64,000 bases of DNA from Pampinifervens sp037481935. Its GTDB lineage: Bacteria; Aquificota; Aquificia; Aquificales; Aquificaceae. The translations under genes and the position numbers were made by a program. Under the pieces are notes generated by a model. The model saw nothing but the letters and a program-made list of their open reading frames with translations. It searched no databases and had not been told where the DNA came from. The stretch's first letter is position 1, and each line of letters opens with the position of its first letter. Below, piece after piece: positions 7,687-15,550 of the stretch. The stretch spans positions 62,001 through 126,000 of the forward strand of contig NZ_JBJXCT010000003.1 of NCBI RefSeq assembly GCF_046159715.1, given 5' to 3'.

Positions 7687-8953
7687 TCTGCACCCCCTTC
7701 TTTAGCATCTTTACGTAATTTCTGTCAAGGACCTTCTCCTTCAGGTGTTTTACAAAAAGTGCTGCATGAAAGCCGTTGACCACCCTGTGGTCAAAAGTGA
7801 AAGTTATGTGGGCTTTGCCGTCGCTTTCCTGCATGCCCACAGCCATAATGCATACCTGACCGAAGGGAATGACCGCATCAAAGGCTCTTACGCCAAACAT
7901 GCCAAGGTTTGATATGGTAAGGGTTGCTCCCTTCATTTCTTCAAGACTCAGCCTTCCCTCTTCTGCCTTTTTTCTGAGCTCTCTTACCTCCTGAGCTATG
8001 TCTCTGAGGCTCTTTCTGTTCACCTCCTTTACCACAGGGTTGTAGAGTTCATCCCCCACAGCCATGGCAACACCCACATGAGAGCCAGGGTATACAAGAT
8101 AGTGGTCTTCCCTGAATACAGCCCTGAGCCTGTCAAAAAACTGCATGGCATCGCCCACGATTTTTATGAGCCAGTGGGTCAGGGTTATCTCCTTATCCCA
8201 TGGAATGGCAGACAGGTCAAAAACCTCGTATATGTGATAGTGGGGAAACAGAAAGCTCTTTGAGAGGTTGGATATGAGGCTCTTCTGGACGGAAGATATA
8301 GAAACCTTTCTTGGAATTCCTTTCCTTTCCACATAGGCAAGCAGAAGGTCTTCGTCAATCTTTCTTTCGGGAAACTCTCTAAGAAGCTCGTCGGTGCTGA
8401 GGTCGTATTCTTTTAAAAGCTCAAGGGCCTTTGGAGTAAAGTATCTTTCCCTTTCAAATTCCTCCACATCTCTTGCATGGGCTGGAGATGGCAGTCTGCC
8501 CTCCCTCTGAAGCTCATGTAGCTCCACTCCCTTTTCCTTTGCAAGAAGTCTTGCGTAGGGTGAAGCAAAACCGGGAGGTAGTTCAACCCTTTCCTCCTTT
8601 TTTGGAGGTGGGGGAGGGGGCGCCTTCTCTTCCTTCTTTTCCGGGATTGTCCTTCTCTCTTCAACTCTGGGCTTCTCTTCCACAGGGGTCGGTCTCTTTA
8701 ACACTTCAACCTTTTCCCCAAGCTCCATTATGGCTATGGACTTTCCCACATGAACCTCTTCCCCTTCTCCTGCAAGTATCCTCTTTATGAATCCCTTTTT
8801 AAAGCTCTGAAGTTCCATAACCGCCTTTTCAGCCTCTATCTCTGCTATCACCTCACCCTTTTCCACATAATCCCCCTCCTTCTTCAACCATCGGACTATC
8901 TTGCCCTTTTCCATGGTGTCTGAAAACTGAGGCATGAGAATTTCATAATCCAT
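7679..8953 (-). CDS. pdhC: 2-oxoacid dehydrogenase E2 (dihydrolipoamide acyltransferase)
   Basis: This 424-aa E2 transfers the acyl group from E1 to CoA through a lipoyl arm. An N-terminal lipoyl domain carries the predicted lipoylated Lys43 in EAEKAV. A Pro/Glu/Lys-rich linker follows, then a peripheral-subunit-binding domain around residues 130-165, a second similar helical stretch, and the catalytic domain. The active-site motif is DHRVVNG near residue 389, with Asn replacing the more usual Asp of HxxxDG. The gene overlaps E1beta upstream by 11 bp and the E3-like gene downstream by 8 bp. The substrate is probably pyruvate, but acetoin or branched-chain acids are not excluded. Confidence 0.9.
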   Translation of the reverse strand: MDYEILMPQFSDTMEKGKIVRWLKKEGDYVEKGEVIAEIEAEKAVMELQSFKKGFIKRILAGEGEEVHVGKSIAIMELGEKVEVLKRPTPVEEKPRVEERRTIPEKKEEKAPPPPPPKKEERVELPPGFASPYARLLAKEKGVELHELQREGRLPSPAHARDVEEFERERYFTPKALELLKEYDLSTDELLREFPERKIDEDLLLAYVERKGIPRKVSISSVQKSLISNLSKSFLFPHYHIYEVFDLSAIPWDKEITLTHWLIKIVGDAMQFFDRLRAVFREDHYLVYPGSHVGVAMAVGDELYNPVVKEVNRKSLRDIAQEVRELRKKAEEGRLSLEEMKGATLTISNLGMFGVRAFDAVIPFGQVCIMAVGMQESDGKAHITFTFDHRVVNGFHAALFVKHLKEKVLDRNYVKMLKKGVQSV

Positions 8954-9920
8954 GGCTTCTGCTCCAGCTCAGTATCTGTGAGTATATCTTTTCTGGTGTG
9001 GGTATTGCCATTAGCTCCAGTTTCCTGTTGTAGGGTATGGGAACTTCCTCTCCTGCAATCCTGAGAGGCGGTGCGTCAAGAAGGTAGAAGAGTTCCTCGC
9101 AGACTCTTGCAGAAACCTCTGTCCCAAGTCCCAGCGTCTTTGGTGCCTCGTATACCACCACAAGCCTGTGTGTCTTTTTTACAGACTGGTATATGGTCTC
9201 AAAATCTATGGGTCTGAGAGAGGTAAGGTCTATAACTTCACAGGATATGCCGTCCCTTTCCTGAAGCCATTCACAGGCTTTGAGAACATCGTGTAGCATC
9301 TTGAGATAAGACACGACCGTTATATGACTTCCCTCTCTCAGAACCCTTGCCCTGAAGGGGTCAAAGCCCTGCACGTAATCAAAAGGAAAGTCCATGCCAT
9401 AAAGGAGGGTATGCTCAAGGAAGATAACAGGGTCATCAAGCCTTATGGCATGAAGAAGCCCATGGTAGGCACTTACGGAGTCTGAAGCACAGAAGACATA
9501 AAGACCGGGCACGCTGGCGAAGAAGTGTTCAAGGCTCTGAGAATGCTGTGCAGCGAGCTGTTTTGCCACCCCCTGAGGCATGCGCACCACAAGTGGAAGA
9601 AAGAGCTTGCCCCCGCTCATGTAGCGAAGTTTTGCCATCTGGTTCACAAACTGCTCCATAGCGAGCATGGAAAAGTTTACGGTCATTATCTCCGCCACCG
9701 GACGAAGTCCCATAAGAGCCATCCCTATGGCTGTTCCCACTATGGAGTTTTCTGCTATTGGTGTATCTATAACCCTCTTCTCTCCGTATTTCACATAAAG
9801 ACCGTCAGTCACCTTGTAGTTTCCACCATAGAAGCCCACATCCTCCCCGAGGACAACAACCCTCCCATCGTGTTCCATGGCATGGTCAAGGGCAAGGTTC
9901 AGGGCATCACGGTATAACAT
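8943..9920 (-). CDS. pdhB: 2-oxoacid dehydrogenase E1 beta subunit
   Basis: This 325-aa protein is the beta subunit of the heterotetrameric thiamine-diphosphate E1. Hallmarks include VVVLGEDVGFYGG near residue 25, DTPIAENSIVGTAIGMALMG, and EIMTVNFSMLAMEQFVNQMAKLRYMSGG in the first half. The C-terminal transketolase-type domain holds VIDLTSLRPID. The usual length is about 325 aa. The start overlaps the E1alpha stop by 14 bp, so the two subunits are likely made in a 1:1 ratio. Confidence 0.93.
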   Translation of the reverse strand: MLYRDALNLALDHAMEHDGRVVVLGEDVGFYGGNYKVTDGLYVKYGEKRVIDTPIAENSIVGTAIGMALMGLRPVAEIMTVNFSMLAMEQFVNQMAKLRYMSGGKLFLPLVVRMPQGVAKQLAAQHSQSLEHFFASVPGLYVFCASDSVSAYHGLLHAIRLDDPVIFLEHTLLYGMDFPFDYVQGFDPFRARVLREGSHITVVSYLKMLHDVLKACEWLQERDGISCEVIDLTSLRPIDFETIYQSVKKTHRLVVVYEAPKTLGLGTEVSARVCEELFYLLDAPPLRIAGEEVPIPYNRKLELMAIPTPEKIYSQILSWSRSHGL

Positions 9921-10878
9921 CGGAACACACCCCGCAGTAAAGGTCCGTGTAGAGCTCCTCTTCGGAAGGCTCTGGAGAGTTCAGGGCAAACTCCACAGAC
10001 TCTTCCACCACCGCTTCCACCTTCTGGTCTATGAGCCTTAATTGCTCTTCTGTGAGCCAGCCCTCTCTGAGAGACCTTTTAACAAGAAGGTCTATGGGGT
10101 CTTTCTTCCTGAACATCTCCAGCTCTCTTGGAGACCTGTAGTCCCCCTTGTCTGCCATGGAGTGCCCTTCAAAGCGGTAAGTGTGTGCTTCAATAAAGTA
10201 AGGCTTTCCGTATTCTTCTATGTATCCCTTTGCCCTTACAACCGCCTCATAGACCGCAAACACATCCATGCCGTCCACCACCTCCGTGGGCATGTAGTCC
10301 CTTGCCTTAAGGTAAAGGTCCTTCAGAGCCGAAGACCTGCTTACATGAGTTCCTATAGCGTAGTAGTTGTTCTCACACAGGAAAAGAACGGGCACTTCCC
10401 AGAGTGAGGCCATGTTTATTGACTCAAAGAAGGTGCCGTTGTTGGTGGCACCGTCCCCGAAGATACATAGAACTCCTGCCTTTTCTCCCATGAGCTTTCT
10501 GGCATAGGCTGCACCCACCGCATGGGGAAGGTGCGCTGCCACTATGGCATTTCCACCATAAAAGTCCAGCTTCGGCTCGTAAAGGTGCATGGACCCTCCC
10601 TTACCCTTTGAAACGCCCGTTGCCTTTCCAAAGAGCTCCGCCATTATGAGCCTTGGGTCTACGCCCCTTGCCAGAGCCAGCACATGCTCCCTGTAGGGAC
10701 AGAAGAGGTCTCCCTTTCCAAAGCCCACCACAGCCCCCACATGCACCGCCTCTTCGCCTATGGCAAGATGCAGAAAACCTGAGATGTTACCCTTGAGGTA
10801 TTCTTCCTTGCACCTTATCTCAAATTCCCTCCCCAACTTCATAAGGTAATAGAACTTCTCTGCCAGAGTCTGGCTCAT
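9907..10878 (-). CDS. pdhA: 2-oxoacid dehydrogenase E1 alpha subunit
   Basis: This 323-aa subunit decarboxylates the 2-oxoacid using thiamine diphosphate. The TPP/Mg motif GDGATNNGTFFESINMAS and CENNYYAIGT are clear, and the phosphorylation-loop region has YRFEGHSMADKG. The open frame continues upstream without family similarity. ATG 10878 gives the standard N-terminus and has TATAAT exactly 7 bp before it, so this is the chosen start. It is the first gene of E1alpha-E1beta-E2-E3. A divergent toxin-antitoxin pair starts 17 bp away. Confidence 0.93.
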   Translation of the reverse strand: MSQTLAEKFYYLMKLGREFEIRCKEEYLKGNISGFLHLAIGEEAVHVGAVVGFGKGDLFCPYREHVLALARGVDPRLIMAELFGKATGVSKGKGGSMHLYEPKLDFYGGNAIVAAHLPHAVGAAYARKLMGEKAGVLCIFGDGATNNGTFFESINMASLWEVPVLFLCENNYYAIGTHVSRSSALKDLYLKARDYMPTEVVDGMDVFAVYEAVVRAKGYIEEYGKPYFIEAHTYRFEGHSMADKGDYRSPRELEMFRKKDPIDLLVKRSLREGWLTEEQLRLIDQKVEAVVEESVEFALNSPEPSEEELYTDLYCGVCSDVIP

Positions 10879-10881
10879 GGG

Positions 10882-10891
10882 TAAAATTATA
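10882..10891. promoter_or_regulatory. overlapping divergent -10 boxes, pdhA and MNT genes
   Basis: The gap between the two start codons is only 17 bp (10879-10895). On the minus strand TATAAT at 10886-10891 ends 7 bp before the pdhA ATG. On the plus strand TAAAAT at 10882-10887 ends 8 bp before the ATG at 10896. Neither gene has a Shine-Dalgarno sequence here, so both mRNAs would be leaderless and the two promoters are mutually exclusive. No good -35 is visible on either side. Confidence 0.6.
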
Positions 10892-10895
10892 AGAG

Positions 10896-11213
10896 ATGAA
10901 GCTGGAAGAATATTCCGTAGAAAAGCTAAGGGAGGAACTGCTGAGAGCTCTTTCAAAACATCTTGACCTTTCCAGATACAGGGTTTTCTTCTTTGGCTCA
11001 AGGGTACAGGGAAAAGGTGGTAGGGGCTCCGATGTGGATGTGGGCATAGAGGGTCCGCCCATTGACCCATTAAAATGGTCAAATATACAGGAAGAAATAG
11101 AAAACCTGCCAACGCTATACAGGATAGACCTTGTGGATTTTAACACAGTCTCACAGGATTTCAGAAAAGAAGCTCTGAAACACATAGAGGTAATTCATGA
11201 GCCAGAGACTTGA
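10896..11213 (+). CDS. mntA: MNT-type nucleotidyltransferase, antitoxin of an MNT/HEPN pair
   Basis: This 105-aa protein is a minimal nucleotidyltransferase. Gly34-Ser35 begin the motif GSRVQGKGGRGSDVDVGI, in which Asp46 and Asp48 are the metal ligands; a third acidic residue lies in RIDLVDF. In characterised MNT-HEPN modules the MNT protein AMPylates and silences the HepT RNase. The HEPN gene overlaps its 3' end by 17 bp, the usual arrangement. It probably has a leaderless start, sharing a promoter region with pdhA. Confidence 0.85.
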   Translation: MKLEEYSVEKLREELLRALSKHLDLSRYRVFFFGSRVQGKGGRGSDVDVGIEGPPIDPLKWSNIQEEIENLPTLYRIDLVDFNTVSQDFRKEALKHIEVIHEPET

Positions 11214-11565
11214 GCAGTTCAGAAAAGCCCTACAGAGGCTTGAAGAGGTCCTCAGCCTTCAGGAAGAAAATGAAATTTTCAGAGATTCTGCCATCCAGAG
11301 GTTTGAGTTCACCTTTGACCTTGCATGGAAGTCTTTGAAAGACTACATACTGGAAGCTCACGGGCTTGAGTGTAACTCTCCAAAGAGCTGTTTTAGACTT
11401 GCCTTCTCTTTGGGTCTCATAGACCACGACGAATACTGGCTAAAGATATGTGACTTCAGAAACCTCACATCTCACACCTACAATGAAGAGCTTGCAGAAA
11501 AGATATACAGGGAGCTTCCAGAGGTGCTAAAATACTTTAAAAAGCTCTATAGGATAATTTCATGA
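11197..11565 (+). CDS. hepT: HEPN-domain protein, HepT-like toxin (HI0074 family)
   Basis: This 122-aa all-helical protein matches the HI0074/HepT substrate-binding family. The RNase signature Rx4HxY is present as RNLTSHTY with Arg88, His93 and Tyr95, so catalytic residues look intact. The helix FRDSAIQRFEFTFDLAWKSLKDY is typical of the family. It overlaps the MNT gene upstream and the kinase-like gene downstream (4 bp), so the three genes are probably one transcript. It is likely a tRNA or mRNA cleaving toxin held in check by MntA. Confidence 0.85.
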   Translation: MSQRLEQFRKALQRLEEVLSLQEENEIFRDSAIQRFEFTFDLAWKSLKDYILEAHGLECNSPKSCFRLAFSLGLIDHDEYWLKICDFRNLTSHTYNEELAEKIYRELPEVLKYFKKLYRIIS

Positions 11566-12518
11566 TAGAGGAGCTTGCAAGGGAGCTCGGGGCCCAGGTG
11601 CTTCAGACGCACACCAGCTGGGTCCTACTTCTTGAAGATGTGGTCTACAAAATAAAAAAACCCGTGAATTTCGGCTTTCTGGACTACTCCACGCTGGAGA
11701 AAAGGCTTGAAAACTGCAAAAGGGAGGTGGAGTTAAACAGAAGGCTCTGCCAGTGGGTGTATCTGGGGGTTGTTCCCATAAGCCTGAAGGACGGAAGGTA
11801 TGCTCTTGAAGACCCATCGGAGCCTGTTGAGTATGCAGTCAAGATGAGAAGGATTCCGGAAGATAGCCTGCTCAGAAACAGGCTGTTAGAAGTTTCAGAG
11901 GAGGACATGAGAAAGCTCGCAAGGCACATAGCAGAGTTTCATCTGAGGGCTGAAAGAAAGGACGAGTTTGGAAAGCTTGAGGTTATGAAGTTCAACACGG
12001 ATGAAAACTTTGCCCAGACGGAAAAATACGTGGGAATAACCATTGACAGGGAAGACTATGAGTTTATAAAGGAAAAGACAGAAGGTTTTTACAGAAAATA
12101 CGCAAAGCTTTTTGAAAAGCGCGTTAAGAATGGACGCATCAGGGACGGACACGGAGACATAAGGCTTGAGCATGTGGCTTTTCTTCCAGAGGGTATATGC
12201 GTCTTTGACTGCATTGAGTTCAACGATCGCTTCAGATGTGGGGACATGCTTAATGATATGTGTTTTCTCTCCATGGAGCTGGAGCTTCATAGCAGAAGAG
12301 ACCTTTCAGAGGCCTATGAAGAAGAATACAGAAAAATTACTGAGGATGAAGAGTTTGACCTATTTCTGCCCTTTTTCAAGTGCTACAGAGCCTATGTGAG
12401 GGGAAAGGTGAACAGCTTTCTCCTAGATGACCCCCATTATGAGAAAAAAGAAGAAGCCAGAGTTCTTGCACAGAAGCTCTTCAAACTTAGCAGAGCATAC
12501 GCAGAGAATATAACTTAG
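11562..12518 (+). CDS. aminoglycoside-phosphotransferase-like kinase (COG2187 type)
   Basis: This 318-aa protein resembles the N-terminal, APH/choline-kinase-like domain of COG2187 proteins. VVYKIKKPVNFGFLDYSTLEKR lies near the N-terminus, with the nucleotide-binding lysines, and the catalytic loop is HGDIRLEH with FDCIEFND as the metal-binding segment. In many bacteria this domain is fused to a P-loop kinase; here it stands alone. The substrate is unknown. It overlaps the HEPN gene by 4 bp, so it may be cotranscribed with the toxin-antitoxin pair. The stop overlaps the opposing TPR gene by 4 bp. Confidence 0.75.
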   Translation: MIEELARELGAQVLQTHTSWVLLLEDVVYKIKKPVNFGFLDYSTLEKRLENCKREVELNRRLCQWVYLGVVPISLKDGRYALEDPSEPVEYAVKMRRIPEDSLLRNRLLEVSEEDMRKLARHIAEFHLRAERKDEFGKLEVMKFNTDENFAQTEKYVGITIDREDYEFIKEKTEGFYRKYAKLFEKRVKNGRIRDGHGDIRLEHVAFLPEGICVFDCIEFNDRFRCGDMLNDMCFLSMELELHSRRDLSEAYEEEYRKITEDEEFDLFLPFFKCYRAYVRGKVNSFLLDDPHYEKKEEARVLAQKLFKLSRAYAENIT

Positions 12519-13072
12519 TCAAGCCACCTAAGGGTGAGCTCAAAGCCCTCTCTATCCTTTGGCTTTTTCTTTATCTTTGGCTTTTTGGGGCCCTTGCCTT
12601 TTCCAGGCTCATCCCAGTCGTAGTAGGCTATAACTATTTCGTTTCTTGGGTCAAGGGCTCTTGCTCTTTCAAAGTAAACCACAGCATCCTCATCCCTGTC
12701 CATGTATAGAAGGGTTATGCCTATGGTTGCGTTAACCCTTGCCTGCCAGCCCCTGTCTGGCGAATATCTGAGAGCAACCACAAGCCTGTCGTAGGCTCTG
12801 CTGTAATATCCGCACATACCCTCTGCAACGCCCAGCCAGTAGAGGGCTTCAAAGTTGTTGGGGTTCTTGTCAAGAGCCTTTTCAAATTCGTGAATAGCCT
12901 TTCTGCAGTTGCCCTTTCGGAGGTGTTTTTTTCCATTTTCTAATGCCTTTTCCGATGCAACCACGAGACCCGGTGGTCTTGCAGGGGGTGCCGTATCTCC
13001 AACGACGACGGTAGTCTTTTCTGCACAGGCAAACACAGAAAGGGTCAGTAAAGTAAATATCTTAAGCTTCAT
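12515..13072 (-). CDS. TPR-containing lipoprotein
   Basis: This protein of about 185 aa starts with a short signal peptide ending in a probable lipobox (SVFAC), giving a lipid-anchored envelope protein. Residues about 45-150 form roughly three tetratricopeptide repeats (GKKHLRKGNCRKAIHEFEKAL, then NFEALYWLGVAEGMCG). A Lys/Pro-rich tail follows. ATG 13072 is chosen over the ATG three codons upstream because TATAAT at 13080-13085 lies exactly 7 bp before it. It overlaps the upstream membrane-protein gene. Its function is probably assembly or scaffolding and is not known. Confidence 0.7.
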   Translation of the reverse strand: MKLKIFTLLTLSVFACAEKTTVVVGDTAPPARPPGLVVASEKALENGKKHLRKGNCRKAIHEFEKALDKNPNNFEALYWLGVAEGMCGYYSRAYDRLVVALRYSPDRGWQARVNATIGITLLYMDRDEDAVVYFERARALDPRNEIVIAYYDWDEPGKGKGPKKPKIKKKPKDREGFELTLRWLD

Positions 13073-13628
13073 AGGTATCATTATACTTTATATCCTTCTT
13101 TAATTCCTCAACCTTTTTCCAACCACCAGAGTCCTTAAGGTAGAAATCCTCCACTCTTTTGAAGTTCAGCCTTCTCAGCCTTTTATACTCCTGAAAGCTC
13201 TCAAGAAAGCTCTCTAAGTGTTCCCTTGAATCAAAGTAAAGCAGGTCTCTTCCTTCTCTTGCAACGGCGTAGTCATCTTCGGCTTTTACAAAACCTCCGC
13301 ACACGGGGCATCTCGTCCCCCTTGGAGGTGGGGGTGGGGGCTTTATTCTGAACTCCCTTTTTTCCATAAAGGCATAGAAGGCTATGGCAAGAACCACAGA
13401 AAAAACAAAAGCATCTACCGCAAAAGACGCCATTGGAGACAGGAAGCTTCCCAGATAGCCAAATATGGAAACAAGTATGCCACCAACCGTTATACCCGCA
13501 GTGAGGAATATGTGCTTGAGGGCCACACCCTTAAAGATAAAGACAAGGACCATTCCAAAGCTGAACATCTCCAAGAGCCTTGCAACCACTATGAGAATAT
13601 GACCAAGGGTAACTGCATCAAGGTTCAT
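13062..13628 (-). CDS. membrane protein with CPVCGG zinc-ribbon-like C-terminal domain
   Basis: This 188-aa protein has three N-terminal transmembrane segments (residues about 10-90). A proline run (KPPPPPPRG) leads to a soluble domain with CPVCGGFVKAEDDYAV and LLYFDSREHLESFLESF. That pattern resembles the NosL/YHS/TRASH type of small metal-binding domain, which often handles copper or zinc. It lies just downstream of the cytochrome oxidase operon, so a role in copper delivery or oxidase assembly is a reasonable inference. It overlaps the genes on both sides. Confidence 0.6.
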   Translation of the reverse strand: MNLDAVTLGHILIVVARLLEMFSFGMVLVFIFKGVALKHIFLTAGITVGGILVSIFGYLGSFLSPMASFAVDAFVFSVVLAIAFYAFMEKREFRIKPPPPPPRGTRCPVCGGFVKAEDDYAVAREGRDLLYFDSREHLESFLESFQEYKRLRRLNFKRVEDFYLKDSGGWKKVEELKKDIKYNDTYEA

Positions 13629-13807
13629 TTTGTTGGGTCTTTATCGTGCCTTATGTAGGGCACGTTCTTTATGTTTTTTAGCCTGTTTATGAAGTGTTCC
13701 CTGTTTTTCTCAGAGAAAATCATGCCAAGAAGCCCGGTGAGGAAACCTCCAAGGACTATAAGACCGACTATGATGCCCGTCAGCTTTTTTTTCTGTTCCT
13801 GCGTCAT
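13625..13807 (-). CDS. 60-aa single-pass membrane protein near cox operon
   Basis: This 60-residue protein has a charged N-terminus (MTQEQKKK), one transmembrane helix (residues about 9-30) and a basic tail. ATG 13807 is chosen because GGAGG lies about 10 bp upstream; a longer open frame to 13861 would cover the coxA terminator. It overlaps the next gene by 4 bp. I do not recognise a family. The position after coxA makes a small oxidase subunit or assembly factor possible, but nothing in the sequence shows it. Confidence 0.55.
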   Translation of the reverse strand: MTQEQKKKLTGIIVGLIVLGGFLTGLLGMIFSEKNREHFINRLKNIKNVPYIRHDKDPTK

Positions 13808-13830
13808 ATAATAATACCTCCAGATAAAGA

Positions 13831-13858
13831 ATAAAAAGAGCTCCCCAAGATGGGGAGC
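13831..13858 (-). terminator. intrinsic terminator after coxA
   Basis: A 7-bp stem (GCTCCCC/GGGGAGC) with a 5-nt loop is followed on the minus strand by TCTTTTTAT. It begins 25 bp after the coxA stop, so it would end the coxC-sco-coxB-coxA transcript. It is the only clear intrinsic terminator I found in this window. Confidence 0.85.
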
Positions 13859-13882
13859 CAAGTTAAAAGGTGCACCACCACT

Positions 13883-15532
13883 TTAAATATGCGTGTGGTA
13901 TCCCTTGTAGTAGGCGTAGGGGTGCCAGTCATCAGGAACTTCTACTGGTAACTTCTTGAAGTTATTTGGACCAACAGGTGTTGTCGTCATACTCCACTCA
14001 AGGGATGGAGAACCCCAGGGATTGTCGGGAGCCTTTGGACCCTTCAGGCTCTTGAACCAGTTTATGAAAGAAATCAGTATTCCCACAGACATTATGAGGG
14101 CTCCAACGGTCTGTATCTGCATGAGCTGAACCCACTCTGGGATGGGTGGATAGTCTGGATACCTTCTTGGCATACCCTCAGCCATTCCCATGTACATCTG
14201 GAAGAAGAACATTATGTTGGCTCCAATAAGCATGAGCCAGAAGCTGAGTTTTCCAAGCCCTTCTGAGAACATCCTTCCAGTTACTTTGGGATACCAGTAG
14301 TATATTCCGCTGAAGGCTCCAAAGGTGAGAGCCATACCGAGCACGTAGTGGAAGTGTCCTACGATGAAAAGAGAGTCAGATATACCAAGGTCTATGGAGA
14401 CCATGGCGTTGGGTATACCGGTGAGACCGCCTATAAGGAACATGAGGATTCCACCAAAGGTAAAGAGCATGGCAGTGTTATACCTTATGGCTGCCCTGTG
14501 CAGTGTCGCCACCCAGTTGAATATCTTTATACCCGTGGGAACAGCAACAAAGAGGGTTGTGTAAGAGAATAGAACCCTGAGCCAGTCTGGCACGCCGGAG
14601 ACAAACATGTGATGAACCCAGGTTTCAAATCCCACAAAGGCTATGGCGTATATGGCAAGTGCCATGGATATGTAACCAAATATAGGCTTTCTGGACATGG
14701 TGGAAATCACTTCGGAGAATACACCGAAGGCTGGAAGTATCATCACGTAGACAACAGGGTGAGAGTAGAACCACAGAAGGTGCTGATACAGAAGTGGGTC
14801 GCCACCAAGCATGGGGTTGTAGAAGTTGGTTCCAAGATACTTATCGGTAAAGAGAAGTATGACGCTTCCCATCAGAGATGGAACACCAAAGAGCTGTATG
14901 AGGCTTGCAGCCATTATGGCATGAACAAAGAGGTTGAGCTTTGTCCAGCCAATGCCCTTTGCCCTCATGCTCACTATGGTGGTTATCATGTTAACAGAGC
15001 CAGCAGTGGAGGATACACTGTAGAGAAGGACTATGAGAACGTAGAGAGATGTTGGTCCTGCATTATCGTTCATAGAATAGGGTGCGTAACCCGTCCAGAG
15101 CATCTTAATCCAGTTGCCTGGTATGAGTGTAAGAAGCACCAGAAGGCTTGCACCAAAAAAGGACCAGTAGCTGAAGGCGTTAAGCCTTGGAAAAGCCACA
15201 TCTCTCGCCCCTATCATGAGAGGAACCAGAAAGTTGGCAAAACCACCAGTCCATACAGTGACCGCCCACCATAGAAGCATTACAGCACCGTGTCCTGTAA
15301 GGACATAGTTGTAGAGGTCTGCACCCTCCTGCCCAAACATACCCGGAAGCTGGATACCAGGGGCGCTCTGTTCAAACCTGATAATCAGGCCGAAAAGACC
15401 GGCTACCACAAAGAATACAAGTGCTGTAATGAAGTAGAGCATGCCCACCTTCTTGTGGTCGGTGGTAAATATCCACTCCTTCAGAGTGGCACCATACCAT
15501 GTTCCTGAGGGTGGTAAGTGCGCTACCGCCAT
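13883..15532 (-). CDS. coxA: cytochrome c oxidase subunit I, A2-type heme-copper oxidase
   Basis: This 549-aa, 12-helix subunit holds heme a and the heme a3/CuB centre that reduces O2 and pumps protons. Ligands visible are His81 (GHGAVM), His258 with Tyr262 (SHPVVY), His307-His308 (HHMF), and His393 and His395 (HFHYVL). The D-channel glutamate of A1 enzymes is absent. In its place is WFYSHPVVY, with the Tyr-Ser pair of A2-type oxidases. It is the last gene of coxC-sco-coxB-coxA, 18 bp after coxB, and is followed by an intrinsic terminator. It is probably the terminal oxidase for aerobic growth. Confidence 0.96.
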   Translation of the reverse strand: MAVAHLPPSGTWYGATLKEWIFTTDHKKVGMLYFITALVFFVVAGLFGLIIRFEQSAPGIQLPGMFGQEGADLYNYVLTGHGAVMLLWWAVTVWTGGFANFLVPLMIGARDVAFPRLNAFSYWSFFGASLLVLLTLIPGNWIKMLWTGYAPYSMNDNAGPTSLYVLIVLLYSVSSTAGSVNMITTIVSMRAKGIGWTKLNLFVHAIMAASLIQLFGVPSLMGSVILLFTDKYLGTNFYNPMLGGDPLLYQHLLWFYSHPVVYVMILPAFGVFSEVISTMSRKPIFGYISMALAIYAIAFVGFETWVHHMFVSGVPDWLRVLFSYTTLFVAVPTGIKIFNWVATLHRAAIRYNTAMLFTFGGILMFLIGGLTGIPNAMVSIDLGISDSLFIVGHFHYVLGMALTFGAFSGIYYWYPKVTGRMFSEGLGKLSFWLMLIGANIMFFFQMYMGMAEGMPRRYPDYPPIPEWVQLMQIQTVGALIMSVGILISFINWFKSLKGPKAPDNPWGSPSLEWSMTTTPVGPNNFKKLPVEVPDDWHPYAYYKGYHTHI

Positions 15533-15550
15533 GGTATACCTCCTTTATAT

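Noticed and set aside
14609..15274. A 221-codon open frame antisense to coxA
   Set aside because: It is a shadow of the well-conserved coxA frame; the protein is rich in His, Gly and Lys without any domain.
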